DNA of 64,000 bases from Allium sativum. Its lineage: Eukaryota > Streptophyta > Magnoliopsida > Asparagales > Amaryllidaceae. Shown here one piece after another: positions 62,501 to 64,000 of the stretch. The first letter of the stretch is position 1; each line of letters starts with the position of its first letter. Where the stretch lies: the NCBI GenBank assembly GCA_030737875.1, contig CM060909.1, positions 394,453,065 to 394,517,064 on the forward strand. Direction: 5' to 3'. The notes under the pieces were generated by a model. The model did no database searches and was not told the origin of the DNA. It worked only from the letters and a program-made list of their open reading frames with translations. The translations under genes were made by a program, and so were the position numbers.

Positions 62501-63694
62501 CACTTAACCAGTTTGACAGGATAAATGAAGAGGGTTAAGTCGGATTGAATTGACTAATGACACTTAACCAATCCAAATTGACGGGAAAGGAAACTAAGTA
62601 GTATACCTTAGTTAAGAAAACAACGATTCTGTAAACTAAGTGGTAAATCTTAGTTAGTAAAACTAAGTAGTAATTCTTAGTATAACACGGGAAGGAGCGA
62701 ATGTCCGTCTGAGTAAAAAGAAGGCTCCAACGAATTGGGTTACGAAGCCCGAGGCTTCGAGGGGACGTGAGGGTACTCTTGGTATCCCTCTGTGAGGCTG
62801 CAGATGATTCTCCTGGGCTCACAGAGGTTAAGGTCTGCGTAGAAGAACCAGGAGTATGCCTTGGTTGCAATACATGGCAACCTAAAGACCAGGATGGACC
62901 AGCGTGATTCGGCGAGAAGACGGTAGCCCTGTGATAGCAACTCGTCGTCTACCATCCATCTTGAGTCAATCGAGATACGTGAAGCGGAAAGGCGGAGAAC
63001 TCCAAAAGACCATATACTTGCTATCTAGTTATGGTTGCGGATGGCCATAGGATAGTGGGGCACCGGGGGCCGGCGTATAGTTCTCATTTTACAAGGTATG
63101 CCTTTCATTAGTTGAGGGAGGGGTCAAGTGGGACCATAGCAACTGAAATAAAAACAAACCTTAGCATCTGCATCGGCATATATCTGAAAGCCCCCGACCC
63201 AGTTCTGTATTCCTTGATTTGCCCTGTCACAGGACTCAGACCGCACATTACAGGACATGTGCATCTAGACAAGCGATAACGATTCGCGATACATGTGTAG
63301 GGAAGTATAGGAACATATACCACTCTAGGTGGTGTGTCCTAGACTTGGGGGCATCGTTCGACAGGTAGCATAATCCCTAGTTGGACTAGGTGGCATAAAC
63401 CCTGAACTCGAGAAGCGTTCAGCAGATAGCGTAAAACTTTAGTTAAATCTAGAAAGCACATGATAGAAAACCCTAGATTTGATCTAGGTAATAAATAATG
63501 AATGTATGCCGGAAGGCAATGGAAAATACAGGGATTGGGATCACGTTATCGTTACTAGTTAGGACACTAGATAGGCGGTGCAGAGATATAGAAACCAGTA
63601 TAACAAGGAAATAGCGAAGCGGCGAAAGTATTAGAGCGTATCCAGTTTATCTTAGCATATCTTGTGACTACCTTGTCTAATCTTGTTGACCCTA
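59576..63694 (+). repeat. 3' LTR of E4, left 4,119 bp
   Basis: Collinear with 52289-57350 without the solo LTR. H interrupts it after GACCCTA, where the 5' LTR reads GACCCTATCGTCATGG. Confidence 0.9.
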
Positions 63695-64000
63695 TGTAAC
63701 ACCCCACCTCCACTAGGATCACTCCATGGAATGTACTAGCTTTGGAGGGGCGTTATTGTGAAGGTAAACTTGCACAGAGATACCACAAGACAGAATATAT
63801 AAAAATAAATATAAATAAAGCAGCGGTAGCAGATAAAAACCCATCATCATCATCTCAGAAAACCAACATAGTCAAGTACATACTACCAAATGTCATAATC
63901 CAAAATATGCACATAAGTCTAGATACGTGATATCAAAATACATGGTAAAACATCAGTACTAATCCCCAGAAATAAAAGATAAGCCACAGCTAGCTCAGAT
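63695..64000 (-). repeat. LTR H (minus strand), first 306 bp
   Basis: TGTAACACCCCACCTCC, then GATCACTCCATGGAATG and GGAGGGGCG, similar to the plus-strand left ends of LTR A and F, so it is a minus-strand LTR of the same group. It is cut by the window edge. Confidence 0.75.

Larger units (their letters stand above)
52289..63694 (+). mobile_element. Element E4: LARD-like element, 4.6-kb LTRs and 1.75-kb internal region
   Basis: 5' LTR 52289-57828 (5,540 bp, of which 918 bp is a nested solo LTR plus target duplication), PBS 57831-57842, internal 57829-59575, PPT 59563-59575, 3' LTR from 59576, cut by H at 63695. The LTRs differ by about 2% in the first 300 bp by eye, so E4 is the youngest element with two visible LTRs. 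GTGTG (52284-52288) is the presumed left target duplication. Confidence 0.9.

Overview
This is plant nuclear repeat DNA, very probably from a eudicot with a large genome. It is AT-rich. No host gene, rRNA, tRNA or CRISPR array could be supported. Almost every base can be assigned to LTR retrotransposons. The evidence is TG...CA LTR ends, primer-binding sites (PBS) matching plant initiator tRNA-Met (TGGTATCAGAGC), purine-rich polypurine tracts (PPT) just before 3' LTRs, and gag motifs of Ty3/Gypsy type. The species cannot be named from the sequence.

Layout, left to right. (1) 1-4343: 5' part of a minus-strand chromovirus (Tekay/Del-like) with a nearly open gag-pro frame and a 2,975-bp LTR. (2) 4344-8890: a decayed plus-strand Athila/Tat-type Gypsy element with a repeat-rich LTR, PBS and broken gag. 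(3) 8891-21791: an old non-autonomous family, E2, in a head-to-tail internal-LTR-internal-LTR array. It is interrupted by a 5.3-kb solo-like LTR (S, 10202-15466) and a small TGTTGG...CCAACA fragment. (4) 21792-28634: a minus-strand LTR (I), a short plus LTR (J) and a minus LTR fragment (K). (5) 28635-41273: element E1, with a 4,657-bp LTR, a 4,457-bp internal region without recognisable coding capacity, and a 3' LTR that is cut. (6) 41274-64000: successive insertions, F into E1, G into F, E3 into G, E4 into E3, H into E4. Each opens inside the window and none closes.

Three complete internal regions lie between two LTRs of the same element in a non-autonomous design: E2 (about 3.3-kb LTR, 1.3-kb internal), E3 (5.96-kb LTR, 1.0-kb internal) and E4 (4.62-kb LTR after removing a nested solo LTR, 1.75-kb internal). 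E1 is similar with a larger internal region. All keep PBS and PPT but lack gag-pol, as in large retrotransposon derivatives (LARDs), and must have used enzymes supplied in trans. The intact-looking gag-pro at the left edge belongs to the same broad chromovirus type and could represent the helper lineage (inference).

The most unusual observations are the one-sided nest of insertions with LTR divergence falling inward (about 7%, 5% and 2% by eye for E1, E3 and E4), the extreme LTR-to-internal ratio, CpG-bearing motif clusters upstream of TATA boxes in four unrelated LTR families, a conserved module shared by three LTR families, and splice-donor-like GTGAGT/GTAAGT motifs downstream of the promoter in several families.
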